DNA from: Pseudomonas sp. PD9R
Lineage (GTDB): Bacteria > Pseudomonadota > Gammaproteobacteria > Pseudomonadales > Pseudomonadaceae
Reading direction: 5' to 3'
DNA: 64,000 nt
Assembly (NCBI RefSeq): GCF_019200975.1
Contig: NZ_JAHTMR010000021.1
Span: 20,266-84,265, forward strand
A program made the translations under genes and the position numbers. The notes below the pieces were generated by a model that saw only the letters and a list, made by a program, of their open reading frames with translations, had not been told where the DNA came from and searched no databases. How positions within the stretch are numbered: position 1 is the stretch's first letter; the number at the start of each line of letters is the position of its first letter. Below are positions 25,457 through 34,445 of the stretch, piece by piece.

Positions 25457-27805
25457 TTAAGCAGACCTGGCCAAAATCAACCCGGTCTCACTCGCCGCTT
25501 CCAACCGGATCGCCACGAATTTCGACGTCGGTGTATGGCTGCCATCCCCGGTGCTTTCCAGCGGCACCAGCGGGTTTACTTCCGGGTAGTAAGCCGCTGC
25601 TTGTCCGGCCGGGATATCAAACGCCAACAGCGTGAAGCCCTTCACCCGACGCTGCACGCCATCGTCCCAGATCGACACAATGTCAGCCTTCTGCCCCGGT
25701 TTGAAACCCAGGCGAATGATGTCGGCTTCGTTGACGAACAGTACATCTCGCTGACCCTTCACCCCGCGATAGCGGTCATTGAGACCATAGATCGTGGTGT
25801 TGTACTGATCGTGGGAGCGCATCGATTGCATGATCAGGTCCGGCAATACGCCAGTGGATCGGGTGCGTTCGTGCACCAGATCCTTGGGCAGCACATTCGG
25901 ACGGAAATTGGCCCGCCCCGATACGGTGTTCCACTTGCGCGCACCGGCGCTATTGCCGAGGTAGAAACCACCTGGATTCTTGATCTTTTCGTTGAAATCC
26001 TTGAAGCCCGGAATAGTGTCGGCAATCAGGTCGCGGATGCGGCTGTAATCGGCTACCAGCCAGTTCCAGTCCACCGGTTTGCTGCCCAGGGCCGCCGCTG
26101 CGATGCCGGCGATGATCGCGGGTTCCGAACGCATCTGGTTCGACAGCGCCTGCAATTGGCCGTTGGAGGCGTGGACCATGCTGAAGGAGTCTTCCACCGT
26201 CACCGCTTGGGCGCCTTCGGTCTGGATATCAATGTCGGTCCGGCCAAGGCACGGCAGGATCAACGCGTCTTTACCGTGAGCCAAATGGCTGCGGTTAAGT
26301 TTGGTGCTGATCTGCACGGTCAGGTCGCAATTGCTCAGTGCCTGGAAGGTCCGTGGGCTGTCCGGGGTGGCTTGCGCGAAGTTGCCACCCAGGGCGACGA
26401 ACACTTTTGCCCGACCTTCGGCCATGGCGTGAATCGCCTCGACCACGTTGTGGCCGTTTTCACGCGGCACCTTGAACTGGAAGCGTCGCTCCAGGGAATC
26501 GAGGAACGCCACCGGCGGGCGCTCGTTGATACCCATGGTCCGGTCGCCCTGCACATTACTGTGGCCGCGTACCGGGCACAGGCCCGCGCCCGGCCGGCCG
26601 ATGTTGCCGCGCAGCAGCATCAGGTTGGCGATTTCCTGGATGGTTGCCACCGAATGGCGGTGCTGGGTGATGCCCATGGCCCAGCACATGATGACGTTCT
26701 TACCCTTGGCGTACATGCGCGCCGCTTGCTCGATTTCCACCAGGGGCAGGCCGGACTGCTCGACGATCTGCTCCCACGGGGTGTCATCGATGGTGCCGAG
26801 GTATTCCAGCACGTTGGCGCTGTGTTCGTTGAGGAAGTCGTGATCGAACACAGCAGGCTCACCGGCCTTCTGCGCGTCGCGCTCCCACTGCAACAGGAAC
26901 TTCGCCATGCCACGCATGATTGCCATGTCGCCGCCCAGCGCGGGGCGGAAATACGCGGTGTTGGTCGGCCTGTCGCCGTTGGTGAACATTTCGATCGGGT
27001 GTTGCGGGTGCTGGAAGCGCTCCAGACCGCGTTCTTTGAGTGGGTTGATGCACACCACTTGTGCGCCGCGCATCACCGCTTCGCGCAGTGGTTCGAGCAT
27101 CCTTGGGTGGTTGGTGCCGGGGTTCTGACCCCAGACGAAAATCGCATCGGCGTGTTCGAAATCGTCAAAGGTCACGGTGCCTTTGCCGACGCCGACACTT
27201 TGTGACAACGCCACACCGCTGGCCTCATGGCACATGTTCGAGCAGTCGGGGAAGTTGTTGGTGCCGTAGGCGCGCACGAACAGCTGATAGAGATAAGCCG
27301 CTTCGTTACTGGCACGGCCCGAAGTGTAGAACTCGGCCTGATCCGGGCTCGACAGCCCCTGCAAATGTTTGGCGATCAGGGCGAAGGCGGCGTCCCAACT
27401 GATCGGTTTGTAGCGATCGGTCTCGGCGTCGTAGCTCATTGGTTCGGTGAGACGGCCCTGATATTCAAGCCAGTAATCGCTTTGTTCCAGCAACGAAGTG
27501 ACGCTGTGTTTAGCGAAGAACGCAGCGTCGACACGACGTTTGGTCGCTTCCCAGTTCACCGCTTTGGCGCCGTTCTCGCAGAACGCCACCATGCCGGCTT
27601 CCTTGGAATCGCCCCAGGCGCAACCAGGACAGTCGAAGCCGCCGTTCTTGTTGGTCTTGAGCATCATGCGCAGGTTTTTCAGCGCGTTGTCGCTGGTCAA
27701 CCAGGCCTGGGCGACGCTGATCAGTGCGCCCCAGCCGCCGGCGGCACCTTTGTAAGGCTTGTAGCGAGGAACGGGTGTCTGGTCGGCTTGACGGTGTTGA
27801 CTCAC
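25457..27805 (-). CDS. FdhF/YdeP-family molybdopterin oxidoreductase
   Basis: 782-aa formate-dehydrogenase-like enzyme with bis-MGD cofactor. 'GGFDCPGCAWGD' near residue 60 is the short cysteine motif of the YdeP group; it lacks the longer Fe-S binding region of classical FdhF. Cofactor-binding segments include 'DAIFVWGQNPGTNHPRML', 'MCWAMGITQHRHSVAT' and 'SHDQYNTTIYGLNDRYRGV'. Most likely a cytoplasmic oxidoreductase with formate or a related substrate. The GTG at 27805 follows GGAGAATC and overlaps fdhD (GTGA). Confidence 0.85.
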   Translation of the reverse strand: MSQHRQADQTPVPRYKPYKGAAGGWGALISVAQAWLTSDNALKNLRMMLKTNKNGGFDCPGCAWGDSKEAGMVAFCENGAKAVNWEATKRRVDAAFFAKHSVTSLLEQSDYWLEYQGRLTEPMSYDAETDRYKPISWDAAFALIAKHLQGLSSPDQAEFYTSGRASNEAAYLYQLFVRAYGTNNFPDCSNMCHEASGVALSQSVGVGKGTVTFDDFEHADAIFVWGQNPGTNHPRMLEPLREAVMRGAQVVCINPLKERGLERFQHPQHPIEMFTNGDRPTNTAYFRPALGGDMAIMRGMAKFLLQWERDAQKAGEPAVFDHDFLNEHSANVLEYLGTIDDTPWEQIVEQSGLPLVEIEQAARMYAKGKNVIMCWAMGITQHRHSVATIQEIANLMLLRGNIGRPGAGLCPVRGHSNVQGDRTMGINERPPVAFLDSLERRFQFKVPRENGHNVVEAIHAMAEGRAKVFVALGGNFAQATPDSPRTFQALSNCDLTVQISTKLNRSHLAHGKDALILPCLGRTDIDIQTEGAQAVTVEDSFSMVHASNGQLQALSNQMRSEPAIIAGIAAAALGSKPVDWNWLVADYSRIRDLIADTIPGFKDFNEKIKNPGGFYLGNSAGARKWNTVSGRANFRPNVLPKDLVHERTRSTGVLPDLIMQSMRSHDQYNTTIYGLNDRYRGVKGQRDVLFVNEADIIRLGFKPGQKADIVSIWDDGVQRRVKGFTLLAFDIPAGQAAAYYPEVNPLVPLESTGDGSHTPTSKFVAIRLEAASETGLILARSA

Positions 27806-28641
27806 GCTTGATTCTCCAAAGCCGGGCTGTAGACCCGCGGCGCATTCTTCTGCGGCAAATGAATGAGATTGAGGTTGTGGCGACGGGCCCATTGCACGGC
27901 AAGGCCCGTGGGCGACGACAGGCTGACCAGGGTCTGGATGCCGGCGCGCAAAACTTTCTGGATCAATTCGAGGCTGCAACGGCTGGTGACAATCGCCAGC
28001 CCGCCGGTGATCGGGATGTTCCTGCGGATCAGCCCGCCGATCAGTTTGTCGAGGGCGTTATGCCGGCCGATGTCTTCACGACCGAGCAGCAGTTCGCCCT
28101 GGTCATTCATGAACACCGCCGCATGCACCGCGCCGCTGTATTGGCCCAGCGGCTGGAACGCACCGATGCGCTGGCGCAGCCCTTCGAGCCATTCGGCGGG
28201 CGGTAATGGCGCGCCGGGCAACACCTTGAGGTCTGGCAATGCCTGTTCGACCGCCTCCACGCCGCAGAGCCCGCAACCGCTGGTGCCGGCCATTTGCCGA
28301 CGCTGCTGCTTGAGGTTCCAGAACGCGCGGTTGGCGATGGTTACCTGCGCGTATTGCGCCGATCCCGAGCCGCTGAGTTGCAGGTCATAGATCTCGGTGG
28401 CGTCCTGGATGATGCCGCTGCCGAGGCTGAAGCCGACGATAAAGTCTTCCAGATCCGTCGGCGTCACCAACATGACCGCCTGGCTGATGCCGTTAAAGGC
28501 GATCGCCAACGCGACTTCCTCGGCCAACGCCGTGCTGGCCGATTCTGTGTGTTCGAGACTGGTGTAGCTGTAAGTCCGGCTGGCAGCGGGCGCGGGCGTT
28601 TCGAGGGCAGGCGCCGGGCGGGCGGGGCGCTTGGCGTTCAT
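27802..28641 (-). CDS. fdhD: Formate dehydrogenase sulfurtransferase FdhD
   Basis: 279 aa. FdhD passes sulfur from IscS to the molybdenum cofactor and is required for FDH activity. The catalytic cysteine loop 'GTSGCGLCGVEAV' is clear, as are 'LLGREDIGRHNALDKLIG' and 'VTSRCSLELIQKV'. It overlaps the FdhF-like gene and follows the LysR gene by 92 bases. Confidence 0.92.
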   Translation of the reverse strand: MNAKRPARPAPALETPAPAASRTYSYTSLEHTESASTALAEEVALAIAFNGISQAVMLVTPTDLEDFIVGFSLGSGIIQDATEIYDLQLSGSGSAQYAQVTIANRAFWNLKQQRRQMAGTSGCGLCGVEAVEQALPDLKVLPGAPLPPAEWLEGLRQRIGAFQPLGQYSGAVHAAVFMNDQGELLLGREDIGRHNALDKLIGGLIRRNIPITGGLAIVTSRCSLELIQKVLRAGIQTLVSLSSPTGLAVQWARRHNLNLIHLPQKNAPRVYSPALENQA

Positions 28642-28733
28642 GGCATCACCGACGGTTTGATCAGCTTTAAGACTAGGCGCGGCAACTTGTCGCGTCTAAT
28701 CGCTAATACTGATCTACCGATAGATGACGTCGA

Positions 28734-29621
28734 TCAAGCGTCCGGCAGTGATTGTTGAAAAATCGCGAAACAGGCCTCGGCCAATGCCGAGCGCGGAGCG
28801 CTGCGGCGCATGATCAGCCCCAGCCGGGCGAGGGTCTGGGCGTTTTCGATCGGATGCAGGCGCAGATGATCGGTGAGGTTTTCCAGGCCGCCGTCCAGCG
28901 GCATCACGGCGCAGCACAATCCACCGTGCACAGCTTGTAACAGTTGATGCACGGCATCGGTCTGCAACAACGGTCGCGGCGTCAGGCCACGGATGTGGAA
29001 GTTGTGGTCGATGGACTGGCGAAAGTGCATGCCGCTGGTGAGCATGCCCAGCGGCAATTCCATCAGCGATTCCCAACTCAGCGCGTTGTCACCGAACGTA
29101 AAGAAACGCTGATCGTAGAGCAGGCCCATGCGCGTTTCGCTGAAGGCCACAGACTCGAAGCGTTCGCTGTCCAGACGTTCCAGATAGGAAACACCGATAT
29201 CCAGTCGGTTGTTTGCCAATTGTTCGAGGATTTGCTCTGAACTCAGCGCCGAGAGTTCGAAATGCAGGTTCGGGTGTTCGGCATGCAGGCGTTGCATCAG
29301 CGGCACGGGGTCAAAGCTCGATAGCGGCACCACGCCCAGGCGCAGCGTACCGACCAGATTGCCGCGACAGGCGGCGGCTTCGGCGTGCAAACCATCGCAG
29401 GCGGCCAGAACCGTACGGGCCCAGGCCAGCACCCGCTCGCCCGGCGCGGTGAAGCCTTCAAAGCGCTGGCCGCGATTGACCAGCGGCAAGTCGAGTTCTT
29501 CTTCGAGGTTGCGCAAACGCATGGACAGGGTCGGCTGGGTAATGTGGCAGCGCGCGGCGGCCTGGCCGAAATGTCGGGTTTCGTCGAGAGCGATGAGGAA
29601 TTTCAGCTGCTTGATGTCCAT
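28734..29621 (-). CDS. LysR-family transcriptional regulator
   Basis: 295 aa. The N-terminal winged HTH ('LKFLIALDETRHFGQAAARCHITQPTLSMRLRNLEEELD') and the periplasmic-binding-like effector domain are intact. It lies upstream of fdhD on the same strand and is likely to control the fdhD-oxidoreductase genes or to be co-transcribed with them. The effector is unknown. Confidence 0.88.
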   Translation of the reverse strand: MDIKQLKFLIALDETRHFGQAAARCHITQPTLSMRLRNLEEELDLPLVNRGQRFEGFTAPGERVLAWARTVLAACDGLHAEAAACRGNLVGTLRLGVVPLSSFDPVPLMQRLHAEHPNLHFELSALSSEQILEQLANNRLDIGVSYLERLDSERFESVAFSETRMGLLYDQRFFTFGDNALSWESLMELPLGMLTSGMHFRQSIDHNFHIRGLTPRPLLQTDAVHQLLQAVHGGLCCAVMPLDGGLENLTDHLRLHPIENAQTLARLGLIMRRSAPRSALAEACFAIFQQSLPDA

Positions 29622-29759
29622 CTTCGCTCCAGGATTCGGGAAGGTGCGGATTCTATCGTTTAGGGGACGGCGGCGTCATTGGTCGGGTTGGATCCGCAAG
29701 TGACAGGCGTGGTCTAGGCTTTTGCGTCTGGACACTTAATTCCCCATGGAGAGCACACG

Positions 29760-30209
29760 ATGAGCCTGTTCAGTTTTCTTAAAGAAGCCGGTGAAAAAAT
29801 TCTTGATGCGCTGACGCCGGACAAAGCCGAAGCCAATAGTGAAGCGTTGACCAAACATGTGAAGGATGCTTTGACCGGGATCGATACGTCGAAAATTCAG
29901 GTAAAAGTCGAAGGCGATAAGGTGATCGCCAGCGGCGAAGCTGCTACGCAGGAGGAGAAGGAAAAAATCCTCTTGTCACTGGGTAACGTTGCCGGTGTCA
30001 GCGGGGTAGAAGATCAGATCACTGTGACAGGTCCCGTGGTTGTGGCCGCGAAATTTGTCGTGGTCGAGAAGGGCGATACGCTCAGTGCGATTTCCCTGCG
30101 GGTGTATGGCAACGCGAACCTTTACAACAAAATCTTCGAAGCCAACAAACCGATGCTTAAGGATGTGAACAAGATCTATCCGGGGCAGTCGTTGCGCATT
30201 CCCGAGTAA
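29760..30209 (+). CDS. lysM: LysM/BON domain protein (Kbp/YgaU-like)
   Basis: 149 aa with no signal peptide. A BON domain (about residues 25-92, 'IQVKVEGDKVIASGEAATQEEKEKILLSLGNVAGVSGVED') is followed by a LysM domain (about 99-148, 'VVEKGDTLSAISLRVYGN...YPGQSLRIPE'). E. coli Kbp/YgaU of the same layout binds potassium. AGAG precedes the ATG. Confidence 0.93.
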   Translation: MSLFSFLKEAGEKILDALTPDKAEANSEALTKHVKDALTGIDTSKIQVKVEGDKVIASGEAATQEEKEKILLSLGNVAGVSGVEDQITVTGPVVVAAKFVVVEKGDTLSAISLRVYGNANLYNKIFEANKPMLKDVNKIYPGQSLRIPE

Positions 30210-30219
30210 TGCGAGGCCA

Positions 30220-30302
30220 GTAGGAGCTGCCGAAGGCTGCGATCTTTTGACTTTGTTTTTGAAAAGCAAAATCAAAAGATCGCAGCCTTCGGCAGCTCCT
30301 AC
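30220..30302. repeat. REP doublet hairpin
   Basis: Perfect 31-nt arms 30220-30250 and 30272-30302, between the convergent lysM and yrfG genes. Confidence 0.92.
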
Positions 30303-30307
30303 AGAGA

Positions 30308-30970
30308 TCAAAGGCCGTTTATCAAATCCCGATAATCGCCAACCGCCGCAAACTCCGCCGTGTCTTTCGGCCCTTTGCGGCTGTCCGGCTCTTTCACCGC
30401 CAATAAATGCGCCACACCAAACTCCCGGGCACTGCGCAGGATCGGCAAGGTGTCGTCGATAAACAGACTGCGTGCCGGGTCAAAGTCGATGTCGGCTTGC
30501 AGTGCATCCCAGAATTGCGGGTTTTCCTTGGGGAAGCCGTAATCGTGCGAGCTGATCAGGCGCTCGAAGTACGGCGCCAGTTCGATTTTTTCCAGCTTCA
30601 ATGACAGCGAATCACGGTGAGCATTGGTGATCATCACTACGCGTTTACCAGCCTGTTTGATCGCCGCCAGAAAGGTATCCGCGTCCGGGCGCAGGGCAAT
30701 CAGGTGTGCGGTTTCCAGTTTCAGGTCGCGTACCGGCAGGTTCAGTTCTGCACTCCAGAAATCCAGGCAGTACCACTGCAACTGGCCGGCATTGCGTTCG
30801 AACAACGGCTGCAACTCCATCTCCGCCATGGCGCGGCTGACCCCGTGGAGTTCGGCGTAACGTTGCGGCAGGTGCTCCAGCCAGAAATGGTTGTCGAAGT
30901 GCAGGTCCAGCAGCGTGCCGTCCATATCCAGCAGAACGGTGTCGATGTCGTGCCAGGGCAGCAGGGACAT
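30308..30970 (-). CDS. yrfG: GMP/IMP nucleotidase YrfG
   Basis: 220-aa HAD-family phosphatase acting on purine monophosphates. Motif I is 'VLLDMDGTLLDLHFDNHFW', motif II 'VVMITNAH', motif III lies around 'KKxxx'-equivalent 'KENPQF', and motif IV is 'SLFIDDTLPIL'. The ATG at 30970 (MSLLPWHDIDTVL) is the family start; the reading frame is open further upstream but without similarity. Confidence 0.9.
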   Translation of the reverse strand: MSLLPWHDIDTVLLDMDGTLLDLHFDNHFWLEHLPQRYAELHGVSRAMAEMELQPLFERNAGQLQWYCLDFWSAELNLPVRDLKLETAHLIALRPDADTFLAAIKQAGKRVVMITNAHRDSLSLKLEKIELAPYFERLISSHDYGFPKENPQFWDALQADIDFDPARSLFIDDTLPILRSAREFGVAHLLAVKEPDSRKGPKDTAEFAAVGDYRDLINGL

Positions 30971-31060
30971 AAAAAACTTCTCCAGCGGTAAAAAAGATAT
31001 CCGAGGTAAACAATCAGGATAGGCCGGGTATAGTAACGCGTTCACGCCAAGGAGCCGCTC

Positions 31061-31627
31061 ATGCGCCAGAAACCCACCATCCTCGCCCGCGAGATCGTCG
31101 CCACCAGCCGTTTGTTTTGTGTGGAAGAGCTCAAGTTGCGCTTTTCCAATGGCGTGGAGCGTACCTATGAGCGATTGGTCGGCAAGGGCGCCGGGTATGG
31201 CGCGGTGATGATCGTGGCGATGCTCGATGCGGACCATGCCGTACTGGTTGAAGAGTATTGCGGCGGCACCGATGAATACGAGCTGTCGTTGCCCAAAGGT
31301 TTGATCGAACCAGGCGAAGACGTACTGGCGGCGGCCGAGCGCGAGCTCAAGGAAGAAGCCGGGTTTGGCGCGCGGCAATTGGAACATCTGACCGAATTGT
31401 CATTGTCGCCCGGTTACATGAGCCAGAAAATCCAGGTGGTGCTGGCCACTGATCTATACGAAGAACGTCTGGAAGGTGACGAGCCAGAGCCGATGGGCCA
31501 GAGCAAAGTCAACTTGCGCGAACTGTCGGCGCTGGCGCAGAACCCGCAGTTCACCGAGGGCCGTGCCTTGGCGGCGTTGTACCTGGCCCGTGACCTGCTG
31601 ACCCAGCGCGGGGTGTTTCTGCCATGA
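31061..31627 (+). CDS. nudE: ADP compounds hydrolase NudE
   Basis: 188-aa Nudix hydrolase for ADP-ribose, NADH and similar dinucleotides. The Nudix box is 'GLIEPGEDVLAAAERELKEE' followed by AG. AAGGAG lies before the ATG. It overlaps cysQ by 4 bases, the usual nudE-cysQ pairing of Pseudomonas. Confidence 0.94.
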   Translation: MRQKPTILAREIVATSRLFCVEELKLRFSNGVERTYERLVGKGAGYGAVMIVAMLDADHAVLVEEYCGGTDEYELSLPKGLIEPGEDVLAAAERELKEEAGFGARQLEHLTELSLSPGYMSQKIQVVLATDLYEERLEGDEPEPMGQSKVNLRELSALAQNPQFTEGRALAALYLARDLLTQRGVFLP

Positions 31628-32451
31628 ATTTTCCTCATCCATTGATGGCACCGGTGGTTGAACTGGCGCTGCAGGCTGGCGAGGCGATCCTGCCGTTCTG
31701 GCGCACAGGCACGGCCGTCACCGCGAAGTCGGACGATTCTCCCGTTACCGCTGCTGACCTGGCCGCTCATCACTTGATTCTGGCGGGGTTGACGGCGCTG
31801 GACCCGAGCATTCCGGTGCTGTCCGAAGAAGACGCCAACATTGCCCAGAACGTGCGCGCCAGTTGGCAGCGCTGGTGGCTGGTGGACCCGCTGGACGGCA
31901 CCAAGGAATTCATTTCTGGCAGCGAAGAATTCACCGTCAACATTGCATTGATCGAACAAGGCCGCGTGGTGTTTGGCGTGGTGTCGATGCCGACCAACGG
32001 GCGCTTTTATGTCGGTGGCACCGGGTTGGGCGCGTGGCGTGGCGACAAGGATGGCGAGCCTTCGCCGATTCAGGTCCGTGAAGTGCCGCCGGCGGGCGCG
32101 TCTTTTACTGTGGTTGCCAGTCGTCGGCATTCCAGCCCAGAACAGGAGCGCTTGCTGGCCGGGTTGAGCGCCAGCCTGGGTGAATTGGAGCTGGCTAATA
32201 TCGGCAGCTCGCTGAAATTTTGCCTGTTGGCCGAAGGGGCGGCGGATTGTTATCCGCGCCTGGCGCCGACTTCGCAGTGGGACACGGCGGCGGCGCAGGG
32301 CGTGCTGGAAGGCGCGGGTGGCGAGGTCCTGGAATTGAGCGGCGAGCCGTTCAGCTATCCGGCGCGGGAATCGTTGTTGAACGAGTTCTTTTTGGCGTTG
32401 CCGGCGAAGGCTGCGTGGCGGGAGAAATTGTTGGAATTGGCTCGAAGCTAA
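31624..32451 (+). CDS. cysQ: 3'(2'),5'-bisphosphate nucleotidase CysQ
   Basis: 275-aa inositol-monophosphatase-fold enzyme removing PAP, which is made during sulfate assimilation. Metal motifs are present: 'SEED', 'WWLVDPLDGTKEFISGSEEF' and 'TSQWDTAAAQGVLEGAGG'. It overlaps nudE (ATGA), so the two are translated together. Confidence 0.94.
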   Translation: MNFPHPLMAPVVELALQAGEAILPFWRTGTAVTAKSDDSPVTAADLAAHHLILAGLTALDPSIPVLSEEDANIAQNVRASWQRWWLVDPLDGTKEFISGSEEFTVNIALIEQGRVVFGVVSMPTNGRFYVGGTGLGAWRGDKDGEPSPIQVREVPPAGASFTVVASRRHSSPEQERLLAGLSASLGELELANIGSSLKFCLLAEGAADCYPRLAPTSQWDTAAAQGVLEGAGGEVLELSGEPFSYPARESLLNEFFLALPAKAAWREKLLELARS

Positions 32452-32454
32452 GAT

Positions 32455-32552
32455 CAAAAGATCGCAGCCTTCGGCAGCTCCTACATGGATCAGCGTGTAC
32501 CCGGATATTCGAATGCATGCATGTAGGAGCTGCCGCAGGCTGCGATCTTTTG
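32455..32552. repeat. REP doublet hairpin
   Basis: 32-nt arms 32455-32486 and 32521-32552 with one mismatch (CCGAAGG type opposite CCGCAGG type), between the convergent cysQ and 32555-33010 genes. Confidence 0.88.
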
Positions 32553-32554
32553 CT

Positions 32555-33010
32555 TTACCGGTGCAACACGTACTGCCCAGTGAACGTCACCGCATCCTCA
32601 TCGCTTCCCGCATTCACGACCCGCGTATGCAAGGTCAACCGCGCCCGTCCATAGCGCTGATACATCGCCAGAAACTTTTTCCACACCTGCGCACTCGGCG
32701 CCTGGCAAATGGCGTTGGCATCGCCCGTCACCGGCAGCGGGTAGTTGATCTGGCCTTCCTGAATCACGATGTGCCCGTCTTCAATCCCTTCCTCTTTCAA
32801 ACGCAAATGCAGCCAGCCCCAACCGGCCAGCACCGCGCCGCAATACAGGCTGCCGCCGAACATGGTGCTCTTGTGATTGACGTTGGCGTCCAGCGGCAAG
32901 TACAGGCGCAGTTGCTGATCGTGCCAGTCGAGCACTTTGAGGCCCATGTCCCGCGTTAGCGGGATGTCGCGATGGAGGACGGATTCCAGGTGACGACTGT
33001 CGCGGCTCAT
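32555..33010 (-). CDS. YiiD C-terminal-type thioesterase domain protein
   Basis: 151-aa hotdog-like protein of the YiiD C-terminal domain family (putative thioesterase), with 'HRDIPLTRDMGLKVLDW', 'NVNHKSTMFGGSLYCGAVLAGWGWL' and 'YGRARLTLHTRVV'. It lacks the acetyltransferase half found in E. coli YiiD. The ATG at 33010 (MSRDSRHLESVLHRDIP) is preferred to the further upstream start at 33082. Confidence 0.75.
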   Translation of the reverse strand: MSRDSRHLESVLHRDIPLTRDMGLKVLDWHDQQLRLYLPLDANVNHKSTMFGGSLYCGAVLAGWGWLHLRLKEEGIEDGHIVIQEGQINYPLPVTGDANAICQAPSAQVWKKFLAMYQRYGRARLTLHTRVVNAGSDEDAVTFTGQYVLHR

Positions 33011-33050
33011 TGCGCGGCCTCTTGTTTGAAGTGGATGATTTGACGCGGGC

Positions 33051-34445
33051 TCACTCGAGTTCGTCGCTATGGCTGTTGGCACCGCTGTCGGCGAAGTTCA
33101 GACCGTGTTTGCGCAGCTTGTCGTGCAAGGTCTTGCGGGGAATGCCGAGGGCTTCGGCGACGCTGCGCACCGAGCTATGGGAGCGCGCCAGCTCGGCGGC
33201 AATCAGGGTTTTCTCGAAGTTTTCCACTTGCTCGCTCAACCCGCCGCTGACCACCTCCACCGCGTTGCCGGCCGCACCTTGTGACTCGTCGTTGTCCAGC
33301 GCCAGTTCCAGGCCGAGGGCGAAGCGTTCGGCGGCGTTTTGCAGCTCGCGCACGTTGCCAGGCCAGGTATGGCGCAGCAGCAGGGCGCGTTGTCCCGGTT
33401 GCAGTTCATGGGGCGGCAAACCGTGGCGGGCGCTGGCTTCATCGGCAAAATGCTGGAACAGCACCAGCGCATCCTCACCTCGCTCGCGCAGCGGTGGAAT
33501 GCGCAGCGGCGCAACGTTCAGTCGATAGTACAAGTCGGCGCGGAAACGCCCTTGGTCGGCAGACTGCCGCAGATCTTCTTTGGTCGCGGCGATGATGCGG
33601 ATGTCCAGCGGGATCAGCTGATTGCCACCCAAGCGCTCGACCACCCGCTCTTGCAACAGCCGCAGCAGTTTCACTTGCACGTCCAGGCTCATGCTTTCGA
33701 TTTCATCGAGGAACAGCGTGCCGCCATTGGCGAATTCGAACTTGCCGATACGCCGTTTCTGCGCGCCGGTAAACGCCCCCGGTTCATGACCGAACAGCTC
33801 GCTTTCGACCACCGACTCGGCCAGCGCCCCGGCGTTGATGGCTACGAACGGACCGTTTCGCCGACTCGACAAATCGTGCAGCGCCCGCGCTACGACTTCT
33901 TTACCTGCGCCGGTTTCGCCGAGGATCAGCACGTCAGCCTTGGTCGCCGCCAATGCACCGATTTGCTCGCGCAGACGCAGCATCGATGGCGACTGCCCGA
34001 CCAATCGGGTGCTCAACTCATTGCGATCGCTCAGGGCCAGACGCAGGCTGCGGTTATCCAGCACCAGTCGGCGCAAGGCCAGCGCGCGGCGCACACTGTC
34101 GAGCAGCGCGTCGCTGGCGAAGGGTTTTTCCAGAAAGTCATAAGCTCCGGCGCGCATGGCTTGCACCGCCAGCGGCACGTCGCCGTGACCGGTGATCAGC
34201 AACACCGGTAATTCCGGGTCCTGGGCGTGGAGCTCGGTCAGCAGTTCGAGGCCGTCCATGCCCGGCATGCGGATGTCACTGACCACCACGCCCGGCCAGT
34301 CACGCTCCAGTTGTGCGGCAAGCCCCTTGGCTTCGGCCAGCGGCAGAATTTTCAGGCCAGCCAAGTCGAGGGTCTGGCTCAGGGCCTGACGCAAATGGGG
34401 ATCGTCGTCGATCAACACGACCTGGATGCGGTTGTCGATGGTCAT
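33051..34445 (-). CDS. dctD: C4-dicarboxylate sigma-54 response regulator DctD
   Basis: 464-aa NtrC-type activator. Receiver domain (1-120) with 'VVLIDDDPHL' and phosphoacceptor in 'VVVSDIRMPGMDG'. AAA+ domain with Walker A 'GETGAGKE', GAFTGA loop 'GAFTGAQ' that contacts sigma-54, and Walker B 'GTLFLDEIE'. A Fis-type HTH is at the end ('VRSVAEALGIPRKTLHDKLRKHG'). Pairs with DctB through a 4-base overlap. The usual target, dctA, is not in the window. Confidence 0.92.
   Translation of the reverse strand: MTIDNRIQVVLIDDDPHLRQALSQTLDLAGLKILPLAEAKGLAAQLERDWPGVVVSDIRMPGMDGLELLTELHAQDPELPVLLITGHGDVPLAVQAMRAGAYDFLEKPFASDALLDSVRRALALRRLVLDNRSLRLALSDRNELSTRLVGQSPSMLRLREQIGALAATKADVLILGETGAGKEVVARALHDLSSRRNGPFVAINAGALAESVVESELFGHEPGAFTGAQKRRIGKFEFANGGTLFLDEIESMSLDVQVKLLRLLQERVVERLGGNQLIPLDIRIIAATKEDLRQSADQGRFRADLYYRLNVAPLRIPPLRERGEDALVLFQHFADEASARHGLPPHELQPGQRALLLRHTWPGNVRELQNAAERFALGLELALDNDESQGAAGNAVEVVSGGLSEQVENFEKTLIAAELARSHSSVRSVAEALGIPRKTLHDKLRKHGLNFADSGANSHSDELE

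Noticed and set aside
25535..27205. 556-codon ORF opposite the molybdopterin oxidoreductase
   Set aside because: Shadow of the real minus-strand gene.
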